DNA of 7,345 bases from an uncultured Variovorax sp. (GTDB lineage Bacteria > Pseudomonadota > Gammaproteobacteria > Burkholderiales > Burkholderiaceae), in NCBI GenBank assembly GCA_946478645.1, contig CAMLCW010000258.1:1-7345 (forward strand), in the 5' to 3' direction. The position numbers were made by a program, and so were the translations under genes. The first letter of the stretch is position 1. Each line of letters begins with the position of its first letter. Positions 1-7,134 of this stretch are shown in pieces. The notes under the pieces were generated by a model. The model searched no databases, was not told the origin of the DNA, and saw nothing but the letters and a program-made list of their open reading frames with translations.

Positions 1-7
1 GCACGGG

Positions 8-31
8 CGCCTTGCAGCCAGCCCCAAGGCG
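8..31 (-). other. Weak inverted repeat downstream of ppx
   Basis: A 7-bp perfect inverted repeat, CGCCTTG (8-14) and CAAGGCG (25-31), encloses a 10-nt loop. It lies 37 nt past the ppx stop codon, so it could help end or stabilise the ppx transcript. No T-run follows on the minus strand, so it is not a convincing Rho-independent terminator. The rest of 1-67 shows no coding region or other signal that I can support. Confidence 0.2.
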
Positions 32-67
32 GGCCAACGCGATCCCCGTAAATAGTGTGAACAGGCC

Positions 68-1609
68 CTAGTTGATCTCTACGCGCCAGCTGCTGGTTTT
101 CTGCCAGGCCAGCACTTCCTCGCGGAGCAGGTGCGCCGACTGCGGATAGGCCTCGGCCCACTCCGGCGCACATGCGATCGTGAAGGCCCGCGCGCCGAGC
201 GCCGCCAGATGCAGCGCGCCGGCGTCGGGGTCGCGGCGCGCATGGCACAGGATCACCGCGAGCCGCAGCGCGAGCAGCTGCATCACGAAGGTCTCGTCAT
301 CGAGCGCCGCCTCCAGCTTGCGCAGCTTGCCGCGCTGGCCCAGCACCAGTTGGGCCAGCGCATGCAGTTCGTTGACCGCGAAGCCGGGCGCGTCGGTGTT
401 GTCGAGGATGTAGGCGCCGTGCTTGTGGTAGTCGCTGTGCGACACCAGCGTACCGATCTCGTGCAGCTGCGCCGCCCAGCCGAGCTTGCGCAGCGCGCGC
501 CCGGCGCGGCTGCCGGTGCCGCCGCCGCGCGCCGCGGGCATGAGTTGCACGAACAGCGCCGCCGCGGTCTCGCCCACGCGCCGCGCCTGCGCCGCGTCCA
601 CCGCGAAGCGGCTGGCCAGCCGCGCCACCGTGGCGGTGCGCAGGTCGGCCACGCTCTCGTCGCGCTCCAGCAGCTCATACAGCACGCCGTGGCGCAGCGC
701 GCCCTGGGCGACCTTCATTTCCTGGATGTCGAGCAGGTCGAACACGGCGCGCAGCACGCTCACACCGCCGCCGATCACGGCCTTGCGGTCTTCGCGCATG
801 CCCTCGATGCGCAGCTTGTCGGTGCTGCCGGCCTTGAGCAGGCGGTCGACGAGCCAGTCGAGGCCGTCGCGCGTGACGAGGCCGGGCTCGCCGCCGGCCG
901 CGGCCAGCATGTCGCCCACCGCCCCGATGGTGCCGGAGGCGCCGTAGGCGACGTCCCAGCGGTCGCGGCCGTAGCCCGAGAGCGCATCGTCGAGCACTGC
1001 CTTGGCGGCCACCTCGGCCGCGCGGAACGCGGCGGGCGTGAACAGGCCCTCGGCGAAGTGCTTCATCGACCAGGCGACGCTGCCCACGCGGTAGGACTCC
1101 ATCTGCTCGGCCTCGAGCGCGCGGCCGATGATCATTTCGGTGGAGCGCCCGCCGATGTCGATCACCAGCCGCCTTTCGCGGTCGGAGGCGTCGGTGTGCG
1201 GCAGCATGTGCGACACGCCCAGGTAGATCAGGCGCGCTTCCTCGCGGCCCGGGATCACGTCGATGCCGAACCCGAGGATGGTGCGCGCACGCAACAGGAA
1301 CTCTTCGCGGTTGCGCGCCTCGCGCAAGGTCTGCGTGGCGACGGCGCGCACCTGCGAGCGCTTGAAGCCGGCCAGCCGCTCGCCGAAGCGGGCGAGGGCG
1401 TCCCAGCCACGCTGCATGGCTTCGGGCGTGAGGTTGCGGGCGCTGTCGAGGCCGTTGCCCTGGCGCACGGTTTCCTTGAGGTACTCGGTGCGGTGGATCT
1501 GGCCGTGGTCGACCTGGCCGATTTCGAGCCTGAAGCTGTTCGACCCGAGGTCGACGGCGGCGAGGCGGGTGCCGTTTTGCATGTAGTTCTGTGAGAGGGG
1601 CAGTGCCAT
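68..1609 (-). CDS. ppx: Exopolyphosphatase, Ppx/GppA family
   Basis: This cytoplasmic enzyme is expected to remove terminal phosphates from inorganic polyphosphate; the related GppA activity on pppGpp is possible. From the chosen start it has 513 residues, the length of E. coli Ppx. Residues 20-31 (DLGSNSFRLEIG) form the first phosphate-binding loop of the ASKHA ATPase-like fold. Further family motifs are the ATQTLREARN segment (91-100), EEAR (123-126), the second phosphate loop DIGGRSTE (151-158), GASGTIGA (223-230) and GALRHGVLYELL (303-314). The C-terminal helical HD-type domain carries LHEIG and SHSDYHKHGAYI (382-401). The frame stays open up to 1762, but that would run through a candidate Pho box and -10 and adds unfamiliar sequence, so ATG 1609 is preferred. 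ATG 1582 (nine residues shorter) is a real alternative, because neither has a clear Shine-Dalgarno site. The gene is divergent from pstS and is probably induced by phosphate starvation. Confidence 0.93.
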   Translation of the reverse strand: MALPLSQNYMQNGTRLAAVDLGSNSFRLEIGQVDHGQIHRTEYLKETVRQGNGLDSARNLTPEAMQRGWDALARFGERLAGFKRSQVRAVATQTLREARNREEFLLRARTILGFGIDVIPGREEARLIYLGVSHMLPHTDASDRERRLVIDIGGRSTEMIIGRALEAEQMESYRVGSVAWSMKHFAEGLFTPAAFRAAEVAAKAVLDDALSGYGRDRWDVAYGASGTIGAVGDMLAAAGGEPGLVTRDGLDWLVDRLLKAGSTDKLRIEGMREDRKAVIGGGVSVLRAVFDLLDIQEMKVAQGALRHGVLYELLERDESVADLRTATVARLASRFAVDAAQARRVGETAAALFVQLMPAARGGGTGSRAGRALRKLGWAAQLHEIGTLVSHSDYHKHGAYILDNTDAPGFAVNELHALAQLVLGQRGKLRKLEAALDDETFVMQLLALRLAVILCHARRDPDAGALHLAALGARAFTIACAPEWAEAYPQSAHLLREEVLAWQKTSSWRVEIN

Positions 1610-1658
1610 GGATCGTAGCGCCGTATGGCGCGCCGCAGGGTCCATGGCGGGCTTCGGA

Positions 1659-1664
1659 AGGCTA
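1659..1664 (-). promoter_or_regulatory. -10-like element of the ppx promoter
   Basis: The minus strand reads TAGCCT, keeping the T, A and final T of TATAAT. It begins exactly 10 nt beyond the ppx-facing Pho box, the usual arrangement when PhoB replaces a -35 element. Transcription would start near 1652, giving a leader of about 43 nt before ATG 1609. The match is weak on its own and rests on position. Confidence 0.4.
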
Positions 1665-1674
1665 GGCGCGGCAA

Positions 1675-1692
1675 ATGACGATTCCGTGACAG
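1675..1692 (-). promoter_or_regulatory. Candidate Pho box (PhoB site) facing ppx
   Basis: The minus strand reads CTGTCACGGAATCGTCAT. It contains the half-sites TGTCAC and CGTCAT with starts 11 nt apart, matching about 13 of 18 positions of the E. coli Pho box by eye. The orientation is correct for activating ppx, and a -10-like hexamer follows after 10 nt. PhoB is encoded in the same window. The site is inferred from pattern and context only. Confidence 0.55.
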
Positions 1693-1740
1693 CGTCACAT
1701 GCGCGCGAGGCGAACAGCGGCATTTTCACTCGGCAGCGGG

Positions 1741-1758
1741 GTGTCACACCGATGTCAC
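1741..1758 (+). promoter_or_regulatory. Candidate Pho box (PhoB site) facing pstS
   Basis: Two identical TGTCACA repeats (1742-1748 and 1753-1759) start 11 nt apart, one helical turn, as in the tandem half-sites bound by PhoB. About 12 of 18 positions match the E. coli consensus, and the two TGTCAC cores are perfect. The box is 65 nt upstream of the pstS start codon and ends 10 nt before a -10-like hexamer. I see no good second box in register upstream. It most likely drives the whole pst-phoU-phoBR transcript. Confidence 0.75.
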
Positions 1759-1768
1759 ACAAGCTTTC

Positions 1769-1774
1769 TAGAGT
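1769..1774 (+). promoter_or_regulatory. -10-like element of the pstS promoter
   Basis: TAGAGT matches TATAAT at four of six positions and lies exactly 10 nt after the Pho box. No good -35 hexamer exists, as expected for a PhoB-dependent sigma-70 promoter. Transcription would begin near 1781, giving a leader of about 43 nt. Confidence 0.5.
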
Positions 1775-1809
1775 CCGTCCAAGCCCGAAAGGGACTACTT
1801 CTTACTTCT

Positions 1810-1817
1810 AAAGGAAG
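1810..1817 (+). promoter_or_regulatory. Ribosome binding site of pstS
   Basis: AAAGGAAG ends 6 nt before ATG 1824. It supports that ATG over the TTG codon immediately before it at 1821. Confidence 0.7.
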
Positions 1818-1823
1818 CCTTTG

Positions 1824-2861
1824 ATGAAAACGACCTTCAAGTTCGCCGCCGCCGGCCTCGTGACCGCGCTCTTCGCCCATGTTCCCGCCTTCGCGCAAGA
1901 CGTGACCGGCGCCGGTGCCAGCTTCCCGGCACCGCTCTATGCCAAGTGGGCCTCCGATTTCAACAAGGCCACCGGCGTCAAGATCAACTACCAGTCGGTC
2001 GGTTCGGGCGCCGGCCTGAAGCAGATCGAGGCCAAGACGGTCGACTTCGGCGCTTCCGACGCGCCCCTGAAGGACGAAGACCTCCAGGCCAAGGGCCTGA
2101 TGCAGTTCCCCACCGTCATCGGCGGCGTGATCCCCGTGGTCAACATCCAGGGCATCAAGCCCGGTGAGCTGAAGCTCAACGGCCAGGTGCTGGGCGACAT
2201 CTACCTGGGCAAGATCACCAAGTGGAACGACCCCGCCATCAAGGCCCTGAACGGCTCGCTGGCCCTGCCGGACGCCGCCATCGCGCCGGTCCGCCGCGCC
2301 GACGGTTCGGGCACCAGCTTCCTGTTCACCAACTACCTGAGCAAGGTCAACGCCGAGTGGAAGACCAAGGTCGGCGAAGGCACGGCCGTCAACTGGCCGA
2401 CCGGCGCGGGCGGCAAGGGCAACGAAGGCGTCGCAGCGTTCGTGAACCGCCTGCCGAACTCGATCGGCTACGTCGAGTACGCCTACGTCAAGCAGAACAA
2501 GATGACCTTCGCCCAGCTGCAGAACGCAGCCGGCAACTTCGTCTCGCCGGAAGCCGACGCCTTCAAGGCGGCCGCTGCCAACGCCGACTGGAACAAGAGC
2601 TTCCACCAGGTGCTGACCAACCAGGCCGGCAAGGACGCATGGCCCATCACCGGCGCCACCTTCATCCTGATGCACAAGGTGCAGGACAAGCCCGCCAACG
2701 CGACCACCGTGCTCAAGTTCTTCGACTGGGCCTACAAGAGCGGCGACAAGACGGCCGACGACCTCGACTACGTGCCGATGCCCGACAACGTGAAGGCCAC
2801 GATCGCCAAGGCCTGGGGTGAGGTGAAGGACGCATCGGGCAAGCCGGTCGCTTTCAAGTAA
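1824..2861 (+). CDS. pstS: Periplasmic phosphate-binding protein PstS
   Basis: PstS is the high-affinity phosphate receptor of the PstSCAB ABC importer and delivers phosphate to PstC-PstA. The 345-residue product starts with a Sec signal peptide: basic MKTTFK, a hydrophobic core, then AFA with likely cleavage after Ala24. The mature protein opens with the family motif [15 protein letters not shown] (28-42). Other phosphate-site segments are GSGAGLKQI (60-68), the DFGASDAPL segment (74-82) and [15 protein letters not shown] (158-172), whose Arg, Asp, Ser and Thr correspond to known ligand contacts. There is no lipobox cysteine, so the protein should be soluble in the periplasm. It is the first gene of the operon, behind a Pho box and a good ribosome binding site. 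The hairpin after its stop codon could let PstS be made in excess over the membrane subunits. Confidence 0.97.
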   Translation: MKTTFKFAAAGLVTALFAHVPAFAQDVTGAGASFPAPLYAKWASDFNKATGVKINYQSVGSGAGLKQIEAKTVDFGASDAPLKDEDLQAKGLMQFPTVIGGVIPVVNIQGIKPGELKLNGQVLGDIYLGKITKWNDPAIKALNGSLALPDAAIAPVRRADGSGTSFLFTNYLSKVNAEWKTKVGEGTAVNWPTGAGGKGNEGVAAFVNRLPNSIGYVEYAYVKQNKMTFAQLQNAAGNFVSPEADAFKAAAANADWNKSFHQVLTNQAGKDAWPITGATFILMHKVQDKPANATTVLKFFDWAYKSGDKTADDLDYVPMPDNVKATIAKAWGEVKDASGKPVAFK

Positions 2862-2885
2862 TTCCACCTATCACACAGTCCAGGA

Positions 2886-2924
2886 CGGCGCACCGTGAGC
2901 ACCAGACCGCTCGACGGTGCGCCG
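2886..2924 (+). terminator. Intercistronic hairpin between pstS and pstC (attenuator or mRNA stabiliser)
   Basis: CGGCGCACCGT (2886-2896) pairs perfectly over 11 bp with ACGGTGCGCCG (2914-2924). The stem continues with GAGC/GCTC (2897-2900 with 2909-2912) past one bulged G at 2913, closing an 8-nt loop. The sequence CTTTCGTC follows, too T-poor for a strong intrinsic terminator, so partial termination or 3'-end protection of pstS mRNA is more likely. Similar hairpins after binding-protein genes (the malE-malF gap is the classic case) raise the level of the binding protein over its permease. Confidence 0.6.
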
Positions 2925-2938
2925 CTTTCGTCATTGCC

Positions 2939-2942
2939 GGAG
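2939..2942 (+). promoter_or_regulatory. Ribosome binding site supporting the GTG 2949 start of pstC
   Basis: GGAG (within CCGGAG, 2937-2942) lies 6 nt before GTG 2949, which is ideal spacing. The upstream candidate GTG 2895 has only AGGA at 2882-2885, 9 nt away, and is itself inside the left arm of the hairpin. Confidence 0.5.
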
Positions 2943-2948
2943 CGACCC

Positions 2949-3971
2949 GTGTCATCCACCTTTCCTGCTTCCGCAGCCGCGCTCGACCTTGCAGGCGAGC
3001 GTGCGCGAACCAACCCGCCACCGGCCAAGGCGCCGCGTTCGGGCCCGATGGCCGACCGCCTGTTCGGCTGGGCCGCCAAGGGTGCCGCGCTGCTGACGCT
3101 CGCGATGCTGATCGGCATCCTGCTGTCGCTGATCGCCGGCGCATGGCCGGCCATCTCCAAGTACGGCCTCGGCTTCCTCACGAGCAGCGTGTGGGACCCG
3201 GTACAGGACGAGTACGGCGGCCTGGTCATGATCTACGGCACGCTGGCGACCTCGTTCATCGCGCTGGTGATCGCGGTGCCGGTGAGCTTCGGCATCGCGC
3301 TCTTCCTGACCGAGCTCTCGCCCAACTGGCTCAAGCGCCCGCTGGGCACCGCCATCGAACTGCTTGCCGCCGTGCCGTCCATCGTGTACGGCATGTGGGG
3401 CCTGCTGGTGTTCGGCCCGATCCTCTCCACCTACGTGCAGCAGCCGCTGCAGAGCCTGCTTGCGGGCGTGCCGTACCTCGGCGCGCTGGTGTCCGGCCCG
3501 CCCGTGGGCATCGGCATCCTGTCGGCCGGCATCATCCTCGCGATCATGATCATCCCGTTCATCGCCTCGGTGATGCGCGACGTGTTCGAGGTCACGCCGC
3601 CGCTGCTCAAGGAGTCTGCGTACGGCCTCGGCTCCACCACCTGGGAAGTGGTTTCCAAGGTGGTGCTGCCCTACACCAAGGCCGGCGTGATCGGCGGCAT
3701 CATGCTCGGCCTCGGCCGCGCGCTCGGTGAAACCATGGCCGTCACCTTCGTGATCGGCAACATGAACCAGCTCAATTCGCTGTCGGTGTTCGAGGCGGCC
3801 AACAGCATCACCTCGGCGCTTGCCAACGAGTTCGCCGAAGCCGGCGCCGGCCTGCACCAGGCTGCGCTGATGTACCTCGGCCTGGTGCTGTTCTTCATCA
3901 CCTTCGTCGTGCTGACGCTCTCGAAGGTGCTGCTGGCCCAGATGAAGAAGAGCGAAGGAACCAAGTCGTGA
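2949..3971 (+). CDS. pstC: Phosphate ABC transporter permease PstC
   Basis: PstC is one of the two inner-membrane subunits forming the phosphate channel. From GTG 2949 it has 340 residues: a polar, proline-containing N-terminal tail of about 45 residues, then about six hydrophobic membrane segments. The first is [19 protein letters not shown] and the last covers the [13 protein letters not shown] region near the C-terminus. The EAA-type loop that docks on the ATPase is [20 protein letters not shown] (residues 222-241), followed by [16 protein letters not shown] from 255, typical of PstC. The frame also allows GTG 2895 (358 residues), but that codon lies in a stable hairpin and the extra 18 residues are nondescript; a reference annotation may still use it. 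The stop overlaps the pstA start by 4 nt (GTGA), suggesting translational coupling. Confidence 0.95.
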   Translation: MSSTFPASAAALDLAGERARTNPPPAKAPRSGPMADRLFGWAAKGAALLTLAMLIGILLSLIAGAWPAISKYGLGFLTSSVWDPVQDEYGGLVMIYGTLATSFIALVIAVPVSFGIALFLTELSPNWLKRPLGTAIELLAAVPSIVYGMWGLLVFGPILSTYVQQPLQSLLAGVPYLGALVSGPPVGIGILSAGIILAIMIIPFIASVMRDVFEVTPPLLKESAYGLGSTTWEVVSKVVLPYTKAGVIGGIMLGLGRALGETMAVTFVIGNMNQLNSLSVFEAANSITSALANEFAEAGAGLHQAALMYLGLVLFFITFVVLTLSKVLLAQMKKSEGTKS

Positions 3972-4855
3972 GCAGCACCGCACAGAACCTCGTCAACGCC
4001 AAGACGTTGGCCGAATCGCGCCAGGCCAAGTTCGCCTCGCGCAAGCGGGTCAACCAGATCGCGCTGACGCTGTCGCTCGCGGCGATGGCCTTCGGCGTCT
4101 TCTGGCTGGTCTGGATCCTCTGGGAGACGCTGCGCCTGGGCCTCGGCGGCCTGGCGCTCGCCACCTTCACCGAAATGACGCCGCCGCCGAACGAGGCGGG
4201 CGGCATCGCCAATGCCATCTTCGGCTCGTTCGTGATGGTGATGCTGGCGACCTTCGTGGGCACGCCCATCGGCATCATGGCCGGCATCTACCTGGCCGAG
4301 TACAACCCGAAGGGCTGGCTCTCGTCGGTGACGCGCTTCGTCAACGACATCCTGCTGTCGGCGCCGTCGATCGTGATCGGCCTGTTCGTCTATGCCGTGG
4401 TGGTCGCGTACTTCAAGACCTTCTCGGGTCTGGCCGGCGCGCTGGCGCTGGCGCTGATCGTGATCCCGGTGGTGATCCGCACCACCGAGAACATGCTGCA
4501 GCTGGTGCCGCCGGGGCTGCGCGAAGCGGCCTATGCGCTCGGCACGCCCAAGTGGAAGGTCATCCTGAGCATCACGCTGCGCGCCGCGCGTGCGGGCGTG
4601 GTCACGGGCGTGCTGCTGGCCGTGGCGCGCATCGCGGGCGAAACCGCGCCGCTGCTCTTCACGGCGCTGAACAACCAGTTCTGGACCGCCGACGTGAGCC
4701 AGCCGATGGCCAGCCTGCCGGTGACGATCTTCAAGTTCGCGATGAGCCCGTACGAGAACTGGCAGCAGCTGGCCTGGGCCGGCGTGTTCCTGATCACCGT
4801 GGCCGTGCTCGCCCTCAACATCCTGGCGCGGGTACTGACGCGCAACAAACTCTGA
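3968..4855 (+). CDS. pstA: Phosphate ABC transporter permease PstA
   Basis: PstA is the partner of PstC in the membrane channel. The 295-residue length matches E. coli PstA closely. A basic cytoplasmic N-terminus (to about residue 30) precedes the first membrane segment, [20 protein letters not shown]. Family segments include [14 protein letters not shown] (99-112), [12 protein letters not shown] (129-140), the EAA-type ATPase contact loop [20 protein letters not shown] (185-204) and [14 protein letters not shown] (220-233). The GTG start overlaps the pstC stop by 4 nt and has AAGGAA (3955-3960) 7 nt upstream, so start choice is secure. It is followed by pstB after 17 nt. Confidence 0.96.
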   Translation: MSSTAQNLVNAKTLAESRQAKFASRKRVNQIALTLSLAAMAFGVFWLVWILWETLRLGLGGLALATFTEMTPPPNEAGGIANAIFGSFVMVMLATFVGTPIGIMAGIYLAEYNPKGWLSSVTRFVNDILLSAPSIVIGLFVYAVVVAYFKTFSGLAGALALALIVIPVVIRTTENMLQLVPPGLREAAYALGTPKWKVILSITLRAARAGVVTGVLLAVARIAGETAPLLFTALNNQFWTADVSQPMASLPVTIFKFAMSPYENWQQLAWAGVFLITVAVLALNILARVLTRNKL

Positions 4856-4872
4856 TCCAAGTAGAAGCCATC

Positions 4873-5652
4873 ATGTCAAACACTGTCGCATCGCCGTCGC
4901 GCTCGAAGATCTCGGTCAAGGACCTGAACTTCTACTACGGCAAGTTCCATGCGCTCAAGGGCATCAACCTCGAGATCCCCGAGAACAAGGTCACGGCCTT
5001 CATCGGACCCTCAGGCTGCGGCAAGTCGACCCTGCTGCGCACCTTCAACCGCATGTTCGAGCTCTATCCCGAGCAGCGCGCCGAGGGCACGATCGCGCTC
5101 GACGGCGAGAACCTGCTCACCTCCAAGCAGGACGTCGCGCTGATCCGCGCCAAGGTCGGCATGGTGTTCCAGAAGCCGACGCCGTTCCCGATGTCGATCT
5201 ACGACAACATCGCCTTCGGCGTGAAGCTGTTCGAGAACCTCTCGGCCAGCGACATGGACGACCGCGTCGAATGGGCGCTCAAGAAGGCGGCGCTCTGGAC
5301 CGAAGTGCGCGACAAGCTGCAGCAAAGCGGCTCGGGCCTTTCGGGTGGCCAGCAGCAGCGCCTGTGCATTGCGCGCGGCATCGCCATCAAGCCCGAAGTG
5401 CTGCTGCTCGACGAGCCGTGCTCGGCGCTCGACCCGATCTCGACCGCGAAGATCGAGGAACTGATCGCGGAGCTCAAGAACGAATACACCGTGGTCATCG
5501 TGACGCACAACATGCAGCAGGCCGCCCGCTGCAGCGACTACACCGCCTACATGTACCTGGGCGACCTCATCGAGTTCGGCGCCACCGAGCAGATGTTCTT
5601 CAAGCCGCAGCGCAAGGAGACCGAGGACTACATCACCGGCCGCTTCGGTTAA
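4873..5652 (+). CDS. pstB: Phosphate ABC transporter ATP-binding protein PstB
   Basis: PstB is the cytoplasmic ATPase that powers phosphate import through PstC-PstA and takes part in signalling to PhoR through PhoU. All nucleotide-binding motifs are intact in the 259-residue product: Walker A GPSGCGKS (45-52), Q-loop Gln100 in the [16 protein letters not shown] segment, signature LSGGQQQR (156-163), Walker B VLLLDEP (176-182), D-loop SALD (184-187) and switch His212 in [15 protein letters not shown] is the segment that marks PstB among ABC ATPases. ATG 4873 is chosen because it gives the family length (E. coli 257). The same frame is open back to 4552, but that part lies inside pstA in another frame. 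Its ribosome binding site is weak (GTAGAAG, 4861-4867, 5 nt upstream). Confidence 0.97.
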   Translation: MSNTVASPSRSKISVKDLNFYYGKFHALKGINLEIPENKVTAFIGPSGCGKSTLLRTFNRMFELYPEQRAEGTIALDGENLLTSKQDVALIRAKVGMVFQKPTPFPMSIYDNIAFGVKLFENLSASDMDDRVEWALKKAALWTEVRDKLQQSGSGLSGGQQQRLCIARGIAIKPEVLLLDEPCSALDPISTAKIEELIAELKNEYTVVIVTHNMQQAARCSDYTAYMYLGDLIEFGATEQMFFKPQRKETEDYITGRFG

Positions 5653-5655
5653 GTC

Positions 5656-5662
5656 AAAGGAG
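5656..5662 (+). promoter_or_regulatory. Ribosome binding site of phoU
   Basis: AAAGGAG ends 5 nt before ATG 5668. It is the strongest Shine-Dalgarno match in the window and fits in the 15-nt gap after pstB. Confidence 0.75.
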
Positions 5663-5667
5663 ACAAC

Positions 5668-6369
5668 ATGACCGAGAAACACCTTTCCAGCCAGTTCGAC
5701 AGCGAACTCAACGGCGTCTCGTCGCGCGTGATGGAGCTCGGCGGCATGGTCGAGTCGCAGATCCACCAGGCCGTGTACGCGCTGCTGCAGTTCGATGCCG
5801 ACGCGGCCGACCGCGTGATGGAAACCGAAGTGCGCGTGAACGCGATGGAGATCGAGATCGACCGCGAGCTGTCGTCGATCATCGCGCGTCGCCAGCCGAC
5901 CGCGCGCGACCTGCGCCTCCTGATCGCCATCTCCAAGACCACCGCCAACCTGGAGCGCGTGGGCGACGAGGCCAACAAGATCGCGCGCATGGTCAAGTCG
6001 ATCATCGAGAGTGGCTCGGCCCGCGCGCTGCCCTCGAACGAGCTGCGCATCGCGGCCGACCTGGCATCGGGCCTGCTGCGCACCGCGCTCGACGCGTTCG
6101 CGCGCCTGGACACGGCGGCCGCGCTGTCGATCCTGAAGGACGACGACCTGATCGACAAGGAGTTCGACGGCTTCGTGCGCAAGCTGGTCACCTACATGAT
6201 GGAAGACCCGCGCACCATCTCCGCCAGCCTCGACCTGCTGTTCCTGGCCAAGGCCATCGAGCGCATCGGCGACCACGCCAAGAACATTGCCGAATTCATC
6301 ATCTACATCGTCAAGGGCGCCGATGTGCGGCACACTTCGATGCAGGAAATTGAGTCTGCGCTGCAATGA
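5668..6369 (+). CDS. phoU: Phosphate signalling complex protein PhoU
   Basis: PhoU is the cytoplasmic negative regulator that couples Pst transporter state to PhoR, keeping PhoB unphosphorylated when phosphate is plentiful and limiting uptake. The 233-residue product is almost entirely helical and shows the expected internal duplication of two three-helix PhoU domains. Each ends in the characteristic acidic motif: ERVGDEANKIA (96-106) in the first and ERIGDHAKNIAE (198-209) in the second; their Glu and Asp residues belong to the family's metal-cluster sites. Length agrees with E. coli PhoU (241). It has its own strong ribosome binding site and lies between pstB and phoB, the usual position. 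Confidence 0.97.
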   Translation: MTEKHLSSQFDSELNGVSSRVMELGGMVESQIHQAVYALLQFDADAADRVMETEVRVNAMEIEIDRELSSIIARRQPTARDLRLLIAISKTTANLERVGDEANKIARMVKSIIESGSARALPSNELRIAADLASGLLRTALDAFARLDTAAALSILKDDDLIDKEFDGFVRKLVTYMMEDPRTISASLDLLFLAKAIERIGDHAKNIAEFIIYIVKGADVRHTSMQEIESALQ

Positions 6370-6394
6370 CCCACCCCCGTTCCCTGCATCTTTC

Positions 6395-7087
6395 ATGAAG
6401 AAGCCACGAGTCCTGATCGTTGAAGACGAGTCCTCGATCGCCGAGCTGATCGCGGTCAACCTGCGCCACAACGGCTTCGAGCCGATCTGGTCGGAAGACG
6501 GCGCCGCGGCCCAACGCGAGATCGACGCCTTCCTGCCCGACCTGATCCTGCTCGACTGGATGCTGCCGGGCCAGAGCGGCCTGCAGCTGGCACGCCAGTG
6601 GCGCAAGGACGCGCGCACCAAGGCCATCCCGATCCTGATGCTGACCGCGCGCGGCGACGAGCCCGACAAGGTGGCGGGTCTCGACGCGGGTGCCGACGAC
6701 TACATCACCAAGCCGTTCTCCACGCAGGAAATGCTCGCGCGCATCCGTGCCGTGCTGCGCCGCCGCGCCCCCGAGGCGGTGACCGAACGCGTCGAGATCG
6801 GCGAGCTCGCGCTCGACACCGCGACCCACCGCGTCACCTGGCAGGGCAATGCGCTCAAGGTGGGCCCGACCGAATTCAAGCTGCTCGCCTACCTGATGCA
6901 GCACGCCGAGCGCGTGCACAGCCGCGCGCAGCTGCTCGACAAGGTGTGGGGCGACCACGTCTACATCGAGGAGCGCACGGTCGACGTGCACGTCAAGCGC
7001 CTGCGCGAGTCGCTCGGTGCGGCTTCGCCGATGGTCGAGACGGTGCGCGGCGCCGGTTATCGCCTGACCGCCCAGGTCACGGTTTGA
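6395..7087 (+). CDS. phoB: Phosphate regulon response regulator PhoB
   Basis: PhoB is the transcription activator of the Pho regulon, binding Pho boxes such as those at 1675-1692 and 1741-1758 after phosphorylation by PhoR. The 230-residue product (E. coli 229) has a receiver domain with acidic pair Glu10-Asp11, phosphoacceptor Asp54 in LLDWMLPG, Thr84 in MLTARG and Lys106 in ITKPF. The OmpR-type winged-helix domain runs from about 132 and includes VGPTEFKLL (157-165), RAQLLDKVWG (177-186), the recognition-helix region RTVDVHVKRLR (194-204) and TVRGAGYR (216-223). DWMLPG, GADDYITKPFS and GPTEFKLL identify PhoB rather than a generic OmpR-family member. The start is the first ATG giving a normal receiver domain. 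The 25-nt gap after phoU holds no visible Shine-Dalgarno site. Confidence 0.96.
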   Translation: MKKPRVLIVEDESSIAELIAVNLRHNGFEPIWSEDGAAAQREIDAFLPDLILLDWMLPGQSGLQLARQWRKDARTKAIPILMLTARGDEPDKVAGLDAGADDYITKPFSTQEMLARIRAVLRRRAPEAVTERVEIGELALDTATHRVTWQGNALKVGPTEFKLLAYLMQHAERVHSRAQLLDKVWGDHVYIEERTVDVHVKRLRESLGAASPMVETVRGAGYRLTAQVTV

Positions 7088-7113
7088 GCCGCCGCGCCGT
7101 TCGCATCGGCCGC

Positions 7114-7133
7114 GCGCGCGGATAATCGCGCGC
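7114..7133 (+). other. GC hairpin immediately before phoR
   Basis: GCGCGCG (7114-7120) can pair with CGCGCGC (7127-7133) around the 6-nt loop GATAAT. It ends one base before the phoR start codon, so in a phoB-phoR transcript it could mask translation initiation. Alternating GC repeats arise easily in DNA this GC-rich, so function is uncertain. Confidence 0.3.
7121..7126 (+). promoter_or_regulatory. Possible internal promoter (-10 GATAAT) for phoR
   Basis: GATAAT differs from TATAAT at one position and is the only strongly AT-rich hexamer near here. A weak -35 candidate, TTCGCA (7100-7105), lies 15 nt upstream, shorter than ideal. Transcription would start about 7 nt downstream, practically at ATG 7135, giving a leaderless phoR mRNA. 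That would fit the lack of a Shine-Dalgarno site. Confidence 0.35.
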
Positions 7134-7134
7134 C

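Noticed and set aside
131..1594. 487-codon open frame opposite ppx
   Set aside because: Composition is low-complexity (rich in Ala, Arg, His, Gln, Val) with no domain pattern, as expected for the antisense of a GC-rich gene; ppx motifs on the other strand are unambiguous.
1610..1762. N-terminal extension of ppx by 51 residues to ATG 1762
   Set aside because: The stretch contains the candidate ppx Pho box and -10, overlaps the pstS Pho box, and lies before a start that already gives the normal 513-residue length.
1755..2867. 370-codon minus-strand frame opposite pstS
   Set aside because: Val-, Gly- and Leu-rich shadow of pstS extending into its promoter; no ribosome binding site or domain evidence.
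2952..3983. 343-codon minus-strand frame opposite pstC
   Set aside because: It is rich in His, Arg, Glu and Gln as the mirror of hydrophobic codons in a membrane protein; no family features.
4552..4872. Upstream extension of the pstB frame inside pstA
   Set aside because: It adds about 107 Arg/Ala-rich residues that are an out-of-frame reading of pstA; PstB length and motifs fit ATG 4873.
6287..6394. Upstream extension of the phoB frame into phoU
   Set aside because: It adds 36 residues before a receiver domain that begins normally at MKKPRVLIVEDE; the added part is an out-of-frame reading of phoU.
5011..6669. 552-codon open frame on the minus strand across pstB, phoU and phoB
   Set aside because: It spans three well-supported plus-strand genes and their gaps, shows repetitive biased composition and no recognisable motif. 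High GC removes stop codons from antisense frames.
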